Positions 37,391 to 47,584 of a stretch of 64,000 bases of DNA are shown here, one piece after another (position 1 is the stretch's first letter; every line of letters begins with the position of its first letter). The notes under the pieces are model-generated. The model did not search any database, was not told where the DNA came from, and saw only the letters and a program-made list of their open reading frames with translations. The DNA comes from Aurantiochytrium sp. KH105 (lineage: Eukaryota; Sar; Bigyra; Thraustochytrida; Thraustochytriidae), in the NCBI GenBank assembly GCA_003116975.1, contig BGKB01000235.1:32452-96451 (forward strand), given 5' to 3'. Position numbers and translations under genes: made by a program.

Positions 37391-40240
37391 TTATGAAGCC
37401 CGAATGTACAGAGTATCAAGAACCTGCACGAGAAAGCCCGGAAACTGCTTTAGAAAATTGGCAAAGTCTGTCTGGGCAATCTTGTAGTAATACCCATCAT
37501 TCTCTGCCCTAATCTCCAACGTGGAAGCGTTCCCCTTGGCAATGTTGTTCATGTTCCCCAGAAAAACACCTTTGCCGAGTCCACTCTTTGGCTGAAAGTC
37601 AATTGTGGTGTGCGAAATGCCGCGGAAGGTCCCACCACTCGCTTCTTGATTTGTTGCAGTGACACTGCCTTCAATAATGATGGCCGGCTCCGGTAAAATA
37701 TCGTCCTTTGCAAAGGGCTTCTTGTGAAGTAATTTGAGAAATTCCTCGATGCACATTTGGTCGACAAGAATCTCATAGAGACTGGTGTTGCTGAAAATGA
37801 CATGCAAGGCCTCGACCGTGGCTTCTTGACTTGAGAGGAGAAGGGAATCGCAAACGAGGGTCCCTGACCGGGACGCCAGGAGTGCCGAGACGACACCATC
37901 AATAGGGAACTTGACAATGCACAGGTCCGTCTCCGACGTCACGGAGAATCCGTACGTGTTTTGCGAGGCGGATGGCTTGGCAAGCTTGGAGGCGTGCGCA
38001 AAGGGAAGTCCAGAAAAGCGGGAAGCACGGCGCGTGGGAGCTGGTTTCTCTGTACTCTGCGATGACGACTCCACGAGATAGGCAGCGGACGACCCGCGCG
38101 GCTTGGACTTGAAGGACGATTTCAAGCGGAGCTTTTCTTCCAGCAGCAAAGTGATGCCTTCCTCTCCAAAGCAATCTGAGACGCTGAGCAACAGTTTGTT
38201 GCTGGTAGAAATCTGATTCCCGAGACACCTTTCCGAGTCGTGCAAGAGGCGAGGCGCCTGTGCCGCGGAGGCCGCGGCAAGAGCCATATGTGCCTCGCCC
38301 GAGAATGACTTGGCAACAATTTCATCCGAGGCAGGAACTGAAACGCGAGCAGCTCCTGACATGACAATGTAAAAGAAGTCGGCACTTTCGTCGCTGGAGA
38401 TGATGGTCGTGTTAGGGCCCACACTTTGAATTTCACCGAGCGAGGCCAACTCCTTGAGCAACTTTGGATGCTTCCAAATGTGTCGAAAAAAGTATTGTGC
38501 TTTGAGATTGCGGAGAATCTCTCTCTCTTCGCAGTGTTTGCAACGCTGCACCGGCAGACTAATGGTGTCGATTTCCTTGAGCTGCTTAAATTTGAGAGAA
38601 GAGTTTGGGGCAGCGTGCACAATGAAGAGACGGTCCGCCAACGTCGCGTCTTCCTTGCACTTGGCTTCAATCTCCAGACTCGGAGTGTGAATCGGGGGCA
38701 CCCCCATTTCGTGGAGAACAACGGTGGAGTCCCAAGGAAACTGGAGCAGCTGCTGCTTGCGCTCAAGGCCAATAACACCATCGTGGTGCAGCTGCTCGAT
38801 CAGCGAGGGCGAATAATTGGTGTCTGCACTGTATGCGATTGACAACGAGTTCCACGAGGCCTGAAACCCAATACAAGGAATGGTATGCAGAGCATAGAAG
38901 AACTTGATCATGGCACAACCAATGCGGAGAGGCGATCCAATGACGACCTCCTTGAACTCGAAGAGAGTGGACAAAAACTCTACCGAAAAGCCGGTGATTG
39001 CTGCGTACTTGCGCATAAAAGACTCCTTGATGGTCGTTGTGGTGTAAAGACGAACTTGTCGCTGCCGTAAGATCTTTTGGAAGGTCCCGGCATCGTGGTC
39101 CGCGTGACAGTGTGTGAGAATGATGCCCTCTATCGCGCTCGGCGAAACGCCAATACGCTCCATGAGCTGGGAGCTGTTTGGAGGAGGGTCCACCATGATG
39201 CCGGCGCGGTTGATCCAGAGCACAAAGCCAGTCGTGTTTCCCTTCGGGTCAAATCCGTGTGAAGATCCGAGCACTGTCACGCCAAACATGGGGGGTCTGT
39301 ACACGTTCTTTGCAAGGCGCGGATGCCGCGGGACTGAAATGGTCAGCTTGGCCGGGATGCGCGCAATACACTCTCCGGACTCGTAGACCCTGAAAAAGGA
39401 TTCATAGGACCCCTTCATGTTTGACTCCTTGGCGAGTTTAATGGCAATGTTGTCGTTGAGCATATTCTCTTGGAACTCGTGGAAGGGAATAAACTCGAGA
39501 AGATCTTCGAGCGTGAGGGTTTTACGCGCGCCGTCAAGACCGATGCCTTCGCCCTCAAAGTTTGGCCAGAAGGACTTGCGCATTTGCGAGGGTGCAAAGT
39601 CGCTGTCAAACTTGAGATTTTCCTGCGCTGGTCCAAAAAGGGTTTCTTGGAAAGCCGTTCGAATTCGAGACTCCAAGGACGAGGTCGTGAGAATGGTCAC
39701 TTTGCGCTTCTTGACAAAGTAATTAAAGTATATGGGGAACTCGAATTCTGCTGTGCTGAGCCCACAATTGCGGTCGAACATTTCTCCAAAGATAACGTAG
39801 AACGTTGGTACCTCGAGACCGTAGTTCATACAGTCCTTGATGGACTCTGGCGGGATACCAAACTGGATGGCGCCGAGCGAGCTCGTCTGCACAAGGTATC
39901 CGTCGCGATTGAGTCGGAACAGATTGGGAAACTCTGGATCTACCGGGGTTGGGGACAGCGTGACACTTCCTCTCGAGTCTGGGGATGACGCTAAGCCCTC
40001 GACGTCGCCTCCTAGACGAATATGTGCCGGTTCGTGGACAAACAGTGGTTTTTCTGGCCCTGCGGTACTTTGGCCACAGCTTGGGTGGACCATTGCGCCG
40101 TCAAAGCTATCGACGCTATCGAATTCAGTGACAACAGGGTACCCTCCATCTCCCGGGTGTTGTTCGGGTCCGTTTGCAAAGAGGATGGCATGGGCGAAGG
40201 CTTTGGTGCCATCGATATTCACGGAGGCGCACGCTCCCAT
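37391..40240 (-). CDS. Metallo-beta-lactamase (tRNase Z-like) plus cyclic-nucleotide-binding domain protein
   Basis: 949 residues. MGACASVN at the start fits dual N-myristoylation and palmitoylation. Residues ~110-300 are a conserved-looking N-terminal region (FGIPPESIKDCMNYGLEVP, EFPIYFNYFVKKRK). The MBL fold (about 315-590) has GITL-type THCHADHDAG (HxHxDH, about 376), ALHTIPCIGF, AYSADTNYS, VVLHEMGVPP and LFIVHAAP, the order of metal ligands seen in tRNase Z and related phosphodiesterases. A CNB-like domain follows at about 615-690 (GEIQSVGPNTTIISSDESADFFYIVMSG is its start region), and a second CNB-like fold at about 830-945 ends the protein. It is likely a membrane-tethered, nucleotide-regulated hydrolase; the substrate is unknown. 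Confidence 0.82.
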   Translation of the reverse strand: MGACASVNIDGTKAFAHAILFANGPEQHPGDGGYPVVTEFDSVDSFDGAMVHPSCGQSTAGPEKPLFVHEPAHIRLGGDVEGLASSPDSRGSVTLSPTPVDPEFPNLFRLNRDGYLVQTSSLGAIQFGIPPESIKDCMNYGLEVPTFYVIFGEMFDRNCGLSTAEFEFPIYFNYFVKKRKVTILTTSSLESRIRTAFQETLFGPAQENLKFDSDFAPSQMRKSFWPNFEGEGIGLDGARKTLTLEDLLEFIPFHEFQENMLNDNIAIKLAKESNMKGSYESFFRVYESGECIARIPAKLTISVPRHPRLAKNVYRPPMFGVTVLGSSHGFDPKGNTTGFVLWINRAGIMVDPPPNSSQLMERIGVSPSAIEGIILTHCHADHDAGTFQKILRQRQVRLYTTTTIKESFMRKYAAITGFSVEFLSTLFEFKEVVIGSPLRIGCAMIKFFYALHTIPCIGFQASWNSLSIAYSADTNYSPSLIEQLHHDGVIGLERKQQLLQFPWDSTVVLHEMGVPPIHTPSLEIEAKCKEDATLADRLFIVHAAPNSSLKFKQLKEIDTISLPVQRCKHCEEREILRNLKAQYFFRHIWKHPKLLKELASLGEIQSVGPNTTIISSDESADFFYIVMSGAARVSVPASDEIVAKSFSGEAHMALAAASAAQAPRLLHDSERCLGNQISTSNKLLLSVSDCFGEEGITLLLEEKLRLKSSFKSKPRGSSAAYLVESSSQSTEKPAPTRRASRFSGLPFAHASKLAKPSASQNTYGFSVTSETDLCIVKFPIDGVVSALLASRSGTLVCDSLLLSSQEATVEALHVIFSNTSLYEILVDQMCIEEFLKLLHKKPFAKDDILPEPAIIIEGSVTATNQEASGGTFRGISHTTIDFQPKSGLGKGVFLGNMNNIAKGNASTLEIRAENDGYYYKIAQTDFANFLKQFPGFLVQVLDTLYIRAS

Positions 40241-41178
40241 GACTGCGTTGCACTATGCTTTCCGCGAGCCACCTATTCGCGCACGTCCTCGCTGTAGTCG
40301 ATGTCCTCTTCCTCTCCCTCCTCCTCCTCGTCGTCGTCGTCGCCGGCGGCACTCCCCACCAGGCGATAGGCTGGCAGAATCAGTAAATGGACGTTCAGGC
40401 AGCACGTCACCAATACCTTTTTCTTCACACTGTCGCTTGTTCGTTCGCTTGAGTTTGCCCGCTCCCTCCCTCGCGCCTTTGGCCAGCCAGCCAGCCGCCT
40501 CCAGAGCGCGTCGTCGCCTACCGAGGGAGGACGCTCGCCGTCCGTCGGCAGGAGCCCCGTCCACCTGCCTGAGCCAGCGCGGACCGGAGTCCTCGTTCTG
40601 CCGCCGCCGAGGACCTGCCGTGCGCAGTATTTCTCCTGCTGCTCCCCACCCTCCTCCCCGGCCTCCTCGCGCACGCTCGCACGCACGCCTTGCTCGCCCG
40701 CGGTCGCGCGCACAAGGCGCGCTTTTGACCGTTGCCAGGAGGCTCGCTTCTACGGTACACACCTTGGTACACACGTCGCGCAACCTACCGGTATAGATAG
40801 TATAGTACCAACTGCAGCTGCAGCACAGCTGCAGCAGGCAGGATTCACTTTGTAGTGGCGCCCTCCTGCTGCTGGGACAAAGCGGCCGGCGGAGCGGAGG
40901 CACGGAGCCGCGGCGGACTTCTCTGCGCGGTGAGGGTCGCCCCGGGGACCGCTTGGGCCAGCGCCGGCGGCATCGCGTGGCGTGGTGTCGTGTGGTGTCG
41001 TGTCGCGTGGTATCGTTTCGAGGCGGGTCGGGCCCATGGTCTTGTGGGGCCTGAGCATCGTGCTCAGATACCGGAACAGGCGTTGAAGGGGCCTCGCGAG
41101 CAGAAGATTGACCGCGAGTCTGATCAGGGCGAGGATACAAAGCGAAGACTCACTCGACGCCGCGCGAGGAGCAGCAAC
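40241..41178. other. Divergent intergenic region
   Basis: Promoter region shared by the MBL-CNB gene (-) and the BLOC1S2 gene (+). It is GC-rich, with GGTGTCGTGTGG-type repeats at about 40981-41010 and a CTGCAG-rich patch at about 40813-40835. No gene is supported. Confidence 0.6.
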
Positions 41179-42103
41179 ATGGACGACGCCGCGCAGCGAG
41201 CCGCGGGCACGAGCCGCTCCCGCGAGAGCCGCTCTCCGAGCGCGCCGGGCGCCGACGCGGAGATCGACGATGCGGGGAATGGCGACGGCCCAGGGATGGC
41301 GGCGACCACGACGCGCGGAGACGCCGTTGCGCGCGACGAAACGGCCGCGCCAGGGGCAGAAAAGATCGCGGCAGCGCCTCCCAGCGGCGTGGGCGGCCTG
41401 CTGCGAAGGATTCTGGCCTCTGCGCGAGATGCCAGTGAGAGCCTTGTGCGGCCAGCGGAGGTCATTGACGCGAGCAAGGAGGCCTCGGTCGCGCGCGGGA
41501 CCAGCCCGCAGACGCTGCAGCAAGAGATGAATACTTTTCTGGGCACTGTTGACGCCTACGCAAAGCTGGAGCTCAAAGGTAAGCTAGCGTATCGATGATG
41601 GCGCGACGTGACGCGACGCGACGCACGCCCGTTGCAAACCGGACGTTTGGTCGCGATCAGAAGGTCGGCTGTTCACGCGACTAATTTGGAATATCTTTGC
41701 AGACGCTTTGAGCGACTTTGAGTGTCTTGAACAGATGAACAGAGTCTCGTACGCTAAATACGGTGAGCTGGCTTCTACGCTGGGCGGCCTTTCGGCTATC
41801 CAAGATGACATGCAGGCCAAATGTAAGTAGATTTCCAGCAGCGTTGTGCAACATACTCTAAGTTAAGTATGCATCGAACGAACGAACGAACGAACGGACG
41901 AATCCCAAAGTCGAAGAATCACTAACTTTGTTGCATGTCGGTGTGGTTTGGATATTTTTGAGTACCCAGACGAGGAGATGCGGCCCGTGCTCGAGGAAGT
42001 GGACCGCCTTCATGCAACCGTCCTCGACCTCGAACGTGTCGTAGAACACTTGGAATCTTATTCAGAGCGCCTTGTCACCAAGGCCTCCAACGCGCTCCAT
42101 TAG
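41179..42103 (+). CDS. BLOC1S2: BLOC-1 complex subunit 2, three exons
   Basis: Exons are 41179-41578, 41703-41822 and 41970-42103. The introns are phase 1 with gtaagc...ctttgcag and gtaagt...gtacccag. Splicing gives 217 residues. The N-terminal ~110 are disordered and Ala-rich. The C-terminal helical region matches BLOC1S2: ECLEQMNRVSYAKYGEL, followed by LGGLSAIQDDMQAKYEEMRP across the second junction, and DLERVVEHLESYSERL. The reading frame and the conserved coiled-coil heptads agree across both junctions, which supports the exon model. BLOC-1/BORC subunits act in endosome-lysosome tubulation and lysosome positioning. No other BLOC subunit is in the window. Confidence 0.85.
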
Positions 42104-42700
42104 TCGCGGGCAACCGACGCTTGGCTTGACACGCATCTGAAAATTGTATCTATACAACCCCTTTACAAATTGTTTCTCGATTTCTGTTTTCTTTCGAAAA
42201 GCGACGGCATCGCGTCGCTGGCCTGGCGACCATCTGTCTCTTCTGATCTGCTCTGTTCCGCTTTCTTTACTCACTGTCAACGCGTTAGTCAAGAAGTGGC
42301 CGCCCACCAGCTGACTGTGCGTGAGGTCATCAAAATGTCCATGAATACTGGTGATCGAATGAGGCGCAACCTTCCTGCCTACCATGAACAGGCAAGCAGA
42401 ACTCTGTCTGTCGCGCCCGGCGTGCGCGCCCGCGCGCGTCGGCTGGCAGCCCGCCTGCAGAGCACGGGCGCGCGCGCACTCGAGCAAGCGCGCTGCAACG
42501 AACGCGCTTGGGCCAGCGGGTCCTCGTCCGCGTGCGTGCTTGCTGGAGCGGCAGCGCCGAACGCGCTAGCCACCAGGGCGTGGCGGGGCACGCGCCGACG
42601 GCATCATCTCTGCTGGCCACGCTGCGAGCGCTGCGAGCAGCTGTGAGCGCCGGGTAGCGGCCGTGCCGTCTACGCGCGTGCGCCCCGTGGCGCCAAGAGA
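42104..42700. other. Short intergenic region
   Basis: About 600 bp between co-directional genes. The last ~280 bp are very GC-rich and promoter-like. Nothing else is seen. Confidence 0.6.
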
Positions 42701-42744
42701 ATGCGGTCGTACCCTTCGTACTCGCCCATGCGGTCTTATCCGTC

Positions 42745-42775
<31 letters not shown>

Positions 42776-44587
42776 GAACAGCAGCAACCTCAGGCTGCGC
42801 GCGGAGCTGCAGCAGACCCGGGCGTGGCTCTTCTGCAGGGCGAAGGAGCAGAGGCCAGTCCGAGCCCGCGGAGTCACAGGAACTTGCTGCGCTGGCGCGG
42901 CAGCTCTTATGAAGAAGTGTCAGACTCGGAACAGGTGACGAGACAGTGGAGTGATTCTGAAGACAATGTCTTGCGCAGAATCAGCGTGGCAGGATGTGCA
43001 TTCTTTTCGCAAAAATCTGTGTGGTTTGGCATCCTGCTCGTGACGGGAATGACCTCTTTCGTGTTGACCATTCTGCTACCCAGCATCGTGCAACAAGCCG
43101 TCGACGAGTCATCGCTGCGACTTGCAAGTCTGCAGCTATCCCGACCCCAGGCGAATCGCCTCGTCATGAACGCCGTCGTGGAGGTACACGACGGCGGACA
43201 AAGCACCAAGCAACTTCATCCCAGCGCCTTTGATATTTCCGCGGACGGCGTCAAGATTGCACACGTATCGTTGCCAGCACTAACGCTGTCAGGCGTTGGA
43301 CCTTCGCGCGTTGCCGTGACGAGCCAGCTTGAGGTCCGCAATGAAACTGCTTTTTCACGCGCAATGACGCAGCTCATGGTCGGCGATGCCACATGGCAGC
43401 TTCATGGGCACTCGCGACTCGGAGCTGAGATCTTTGGGCGCTGGAGGCGAACTTTCGATGTCAATATCAACAAGCAAATTTATATCCTGGGCGGCATGCT
43501 CAGCAACGCTGCCATCACGTCTCTGGATGTAAAGGATGGAGCAGGATCTCGCGACGCGCTCGACATGGTTGCACGTTTGGCCGTGTACAGCTCGTCCGTT
43601 GTGGAAGTTCAAGACTTTGGAACTCTTGCCTTTGAGCTTTCGTCGAAAAAGACCCTCTTGGGTCAGCTCATTTTTGATGACTTCGCGGTGCGACGAGGAG
43701 CCAACACGTTCGCGCCGCGACTTCGATTTGTTAAGTCTGCCGACAACGAGGCGGAAACGGGGGCCTTTTTAAGTCGATTTCTAGAGGACAAGGATCAGGT
43801 TGCTGAGTTGCGAGGACCCTTTGCGCCCTCTGGGGTCGTGGCATCCGTGGGGACGGGTGCGATCGTGCAGGCGATTCGTGTTGCGGGATCAGGGGATCAC
43901 CGGACCTCAGAGGTGGCCATTCTCGACAAGGCTGCGACTTTCGAAGGCTTTCGCATATCCACCGAGGAGCAGGCTGGACAGAATAGGACGATGCGCGGCC
44001 CCTTGACGATCGCGCACAACCCATTTTCTGCGCCAATCGTCCATCGAAATATCTCGTCGCAACTCTTTCTCGAGGAACCGATTGCGTATATCGTATCGCA
44101 CCCCGTGCTTGGTCGGCACGTGTGCAATCAAACGAACAAGCTCGCCGAGCTTGTCACTATGGAGGGAATGTACAGAGACCACCCGGACTGGGCTCCAGAG
44201 GTGGGCTTTGCGTCGAAAGCGCGTCGAACAATATTTCTCCCGGCGCAGCCCATGAAGGGGCAGAGCTCGGGGCCGTCATGTGTCTTTGATGGCAAAGCAG
44301 TTGCGAATGGGGCCGACTGCTGCTTTGCCACTGCAAGCATTGCGGCCGCATGTCGCGCCGAGCATTCTGGCGCCCAATTTTTCAACACGGCACTGGTTTC
44401 TTCGTATCAGCTTTATATTGGCGACTTTGACGTCGCCATCAATTCGGTGCAGACATCTTTGGCGATGACCTTCACGCCAGGGGTCTCGGCCGGCTTTCTT
44501 TTACAAGCGAATCTTTCGTGTGCCAACATCAAGCTCCTCGCCGGAAAAAAATCGGCACGGAGCTTGAGCGGTGGATCACTCTTATGA
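42701..44587 (+). CDS. Single-pass membrane protein with LEA-2/DUF3712-like luminal region
   Basis: 628 residues from an ATG (MRSYPSYSPMRSYPS). A polyQ run (CAG repeats, about residues 16-29) and a disordered Ser/Arg region precede one membrane span at about 104-128 (FGILLVTGMTSFVLTILLP). The remaining ~500 residues would be luminal or extracellular. They contain several beta-rich blocks typical of LEA-2/DUF3712 proteins: KIAHVSLPALTLSGVG, VAVTSQLEVRN, FGTLAFELSSKK and DVAINSVQTSLAMTF. There are also possible N-glycosylation sites (NRTM, NISS) and cysteines near the C-terminus. This is the architecture of yeast vacuolar Tag1-like proteins. The family call is tentative; the membrane topology is firmer. 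Confidence 0.65.
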
Positions 44588-45647
44588 ACTGACCTATGGC
44601 AATATTCTCGACGCAGACGAGCCGTCTCTCTTTCTCTCATCATGCGAGCACGAGAAACGAAAAAGGCTTAAGATCTCGCTGCGTCCCTCATCGAAAAGGT
44701 TTACTAGAACTGTCTGAATTTTCCTTTCTCTTGATCCATCGCGGTTGCCTTTTTTTTCATTTGTTTTAGAGCACAACCTTGCGAGCAAATCAATCAACAT
44801 TCAGTTTCTAGATGTGCCTCTTTTTTCGTTTTGGTGGCCAAGAACGAGCTCGAATCATGAAGTTTTGATGATGATCCTCAAGTTGGCGTACGCCACGAGC
44901 TTTTAAGGGGGAAAACAAGACTTTTCTGTACCCCTTTGTTTCTATTGAGGCCTCCTTGCTTGCAAGGGAAGCACGTGCCATTGGGGGCTACAAAAAGACT
45001 TTCCTATATTGTGTGCAAGTTAAGTTTTTCCGCCACTACGGCACCGTCAGCAGACCGTACCTTCCTCTTCCACCCAGTGTTGCCCACCTCTACTTCCCCA
45101 CGCGAAGAGGACTTTCCCATTTCCTCTCGGCATAACCTTCTACCACTGCGAACATTGCCTCGCAGCATTCTCAGTGAAAACACGTGGGGAAAGGCAGCAA
45201 ACCGAGGGTAAAAAGGGGTCCGAACGAGGGAAGGAAGGCGCGCGGGTTTCTCCGACGCGGCGCGGGGGATTCGGGCCCGCAAGTGGCGTAAAGCGCCGCG
45301 CGTAAGTGGGGTATTCCTGCACGTACAAGTGGGGCGGGGCGCGCGCAAGTGGAGAATGGGCTCCGGCCAGCGCGGGCCTCGCACGGCACACGCGGCAAAC
45401 GCGAGACGAGACGACTCGAGACGACTCGCGAGGAGACGCGAGGCTCGAGGCCGCGCGCGAGAGCGAGACCGCGAGCGCGAGCGCGAGCGCGCCGCGCAGC
45501 CCGCGGCCCTCTCCCCGCGCCGCAGCCGGCCGTCGCAGGAGGCGGCGGGGAGGCCATCCATCGGTCGGCCGGCGAGGGAGTCCAGTTCGCGCGCTCGAGC
45601 AGCGCGTGCAGCGCGTGAAGCCCGGCGCGAGGGAGGAGCTCGCGACG
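44588..45647. other. Intergenic region
   Basis: The first ~600 bp are AT-richer and the last ~450 bp are very GC-rich, with GAGAC/GACTCGAG and GAGCGC repeats at about 45400-45490. No gene is supported; the open frame leading into the kinase begins at GTG and is compositional. Confidence 0.6.
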
Positions 45648-47027
45648 ATGGACAGGGTGGGCGCGCCGCAGGGCGTGCGCCGCGTGATGCACGTGGAGTG
45701 GGACGAGACCAACGGCACGTTCAAGGGCCTGCCGGACGTCTGGAGCGGCGCCGCCGGCGGGCAGAGCCGCCTCGAGGCGAGCTCGCGCGCACTCAATACG
45801 CTCGGCCAGCACGTGCAGCCGGCGCCGCCGTCGCGCGCGAACAAGAAGAAACCCAAGAAGCAAAAGAAGAAGGCCAAGAAGAGCAAGAAGAAGAAGAAGG
45901 GTGGCTACGATTCGTCCGATGATGAAGACTTTGCCGTCTCCATGCCCTACCAGGTGCAGCACGTGGAACACGTGGGCGTCGACGCGCGGTCGTCGACCGG
46001 CTTTACGGGCCTCCCCGACAGATGGCGGAACCTGCTGAAGGTGTCGGGTATCAGTCGCGAGGATGTGCAGGCCCATCCCGACGAAGTGCTCGACGTGCTC
46101 AAGTTCCACCTCGAGGGCCCCGCGGCCCCGCCAAAGCTGCCGACGCGGCAGACGCTGCAGCGCGACATGCTTCGCGCCGTCGAGATTGCATCTTTTGACC
46201 CCGAAAAGGTGATTCACCGCGAACGCAAGATCGGCGAGGGTGCCGGCGGTACCGTGTACATCGCGACGGACAAGCGCACCAAGGAAAAGGTCGCCGTCAA
46301 GGTGAGCCCCATGAGTGACCTGGAAAACATCAAGAACGAAATCGCCATGCACTCTCTTTCGCGGCACCCAAATATTGTGGGTATCCTTGAAACCATTTCC
46401 TGGCAGGAGGAATTGTACATCATCCTGGAGCTCATGGACGGTGGTGCGCTTACGGACTGCCTGGGCCGAGGCGTCAACTGGGATGAGTCGGACATTGCCT
46501 ATGTGGCACGTGAGTCCATCCAAGGTCTGGCCTTCTTGCACAAGTACCATCGCCTCCACCGCGACATCAAGTCCGACAACATTCTCGTCGATTACCATGG
46601 CCGCGTCAAGCTGGCCGATTTCGGCTTTAGCGTTGGCCTCACGGAGGAGGAGAACAAGCGCAAGTCTGTGGTCGGCACGCCATACTGGATGGCTCCCGAG
46701 CTCATTCGCGGCCTCGAGTACGATTCCAAGGTCGATGTGTGGTCGATGGGCATCACTGTGATTGAGTGCTGTGAAGGTGAGCCGCCCTTGATCGACGAGC
46801 AGCCTTTGCGAGCCCTTTTGCTCATCACGATTCAGGCGCCGCCTGTCCTGGAGCGCCCGGAGCGCTGGAGCGTCGAGCTCAATCATTTCCTCAAACGCTC
46901 GCTCATGACGCGCCCGGAGCAGCGCCCTGACACCACGGCGCTGCTGATGCACCCTTGGTTCCGTCTTGCTGGCGACGCGCAGCACTTTTCAAAGCATGTG
47001 CAGCGTGTGCTTGACGCAAGGCGGTAG
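45648..47027 (+). CDS. PAK-family (STE20) kinase with tandem CRIB-like motifs
   Basis: 459 residues from the ATG at 45648 (MDRVGAPQGVRR). A half CRIB-like motif (HVEWDETNGTFKGLPDVW) lies at about 17-35. A Lys-rich stretch follows at about 68-92. A full CRIB (SMPYQVQHVEHVGVD then STGFTGLPDRW) lies at about 100-130. A linker (DEVLDVLKFHLEGP) leads to the kinase (about 195-445): GEGAGGTVYIATD, VAVKVS, HRDIKSDNIL, DFGFSV and GTPYWMAPELIRG. PAKs bind active Rac/Cdc42 through CRIB and regulate the cytoskeleton. It is a close paralogue of the convergent kinase at 47585-49021; the DNA of the two kinase domains is also similar. Confidence 0.93.
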   Translation: MDRVGAPQGVRRVMHVEWDETNGTFKGLPDVWSGAAGGQSRLEASSRALNTLGQHVQPAPPSRANKKKPKKQKKKAKKSKKKKKGGYDSSDDEDFAVSMPYQVQHVEHVGVDARSSTGFTGLPDRWRNLLKVSGISREDVQAHPDEVLDVLKFHLEGPAAPPKLPTRQTLQRDMLRAVEIASFDPEKVIHRERKIGEGAGGTVYIATDKRTKEKVAVKVSPMSDLENIKNEIAMHSLSRHPNIVGILETISWQEELYIILELMDGGALTDCLGRGVNWDESDIAYVARESIQGLAFLHKYHRLHRDIKSDNILVDYHGRVKLADFGFSVGLTEEENKRKSVVGTPYWMAPELIRGLEYDSKVDVWSMGITVIECCEGEPPLIDEQPLRALLLITIQAPPVLERPERWSVELNHFLKRSLMTRPEQRPDTTALLMHPWFRLAGDAQHFSKHVQRVLDARR

Positions 47028-47057
47028 TAGTCAATCTCTTGTCTGGTCGCTAGTCGA

Positions 47058-47088
<31 letters not shown>

Positions 47089-47584
47089 CCTCTTTTCCCC
47101 GCTGTGTTTGTACTACAAGCCCAAGTTCTGTGCGCTCTTTCGCCACTTTTCTTTCTTTACAACTAAAGAATCCAAACTTTTGCTGTTGTTGTTTTATTTC
47201 TTTACTTTGATTATTTTGGGTCCAAGTGTTTGCGCGCGGAAATCGCAAGCTCTTTTTGCTCGGAGACTAATGTATTCGTACATCATTATCATCATCATCA
47301 TCGTCATCATCGTCAAGGCGTGTTGTTCAGTCTTGGTCAGGTGACTCCACATGGACTGCGACGCTCGGAAGACACGCCGAGAGAGTTTTGTTGTCTTGTA
47401 AGTAAGAACTGGTTTGTTTGGCTGAGGTGCTTGGCTGGGTGGCTGGCGCTCCTGCTCCATCTCTAGATTATCCTTCACATTATGCGATTTGTTTGGCTGC
47501 TTTACTTGTCATTTCAGCAGAGACTGATGATTCATTGTGAGTGAGATGGCTAGCTGGGTAGGTCAATGAGCGAGTGAGCCGAAG
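47028..47584. repeat. Convergent 3' region with (TC)n and (ATC)n microsatellites
   Basis: This is the gap between the two tail-to-tail PAK genes. It has a (TC)n tract at about 47057-47084 and an (ATC/GTC)n tract at about 47281-47314. No gene seen. Confidence 0.8.

Noticed and set aside
45306..45647. N-terminal extension of the PAK kinase from a GTG
   Set aside because: The extension is Arg/Ala-rich with no similarity, and an ATG just before the first CRIB-like motif is the better start.
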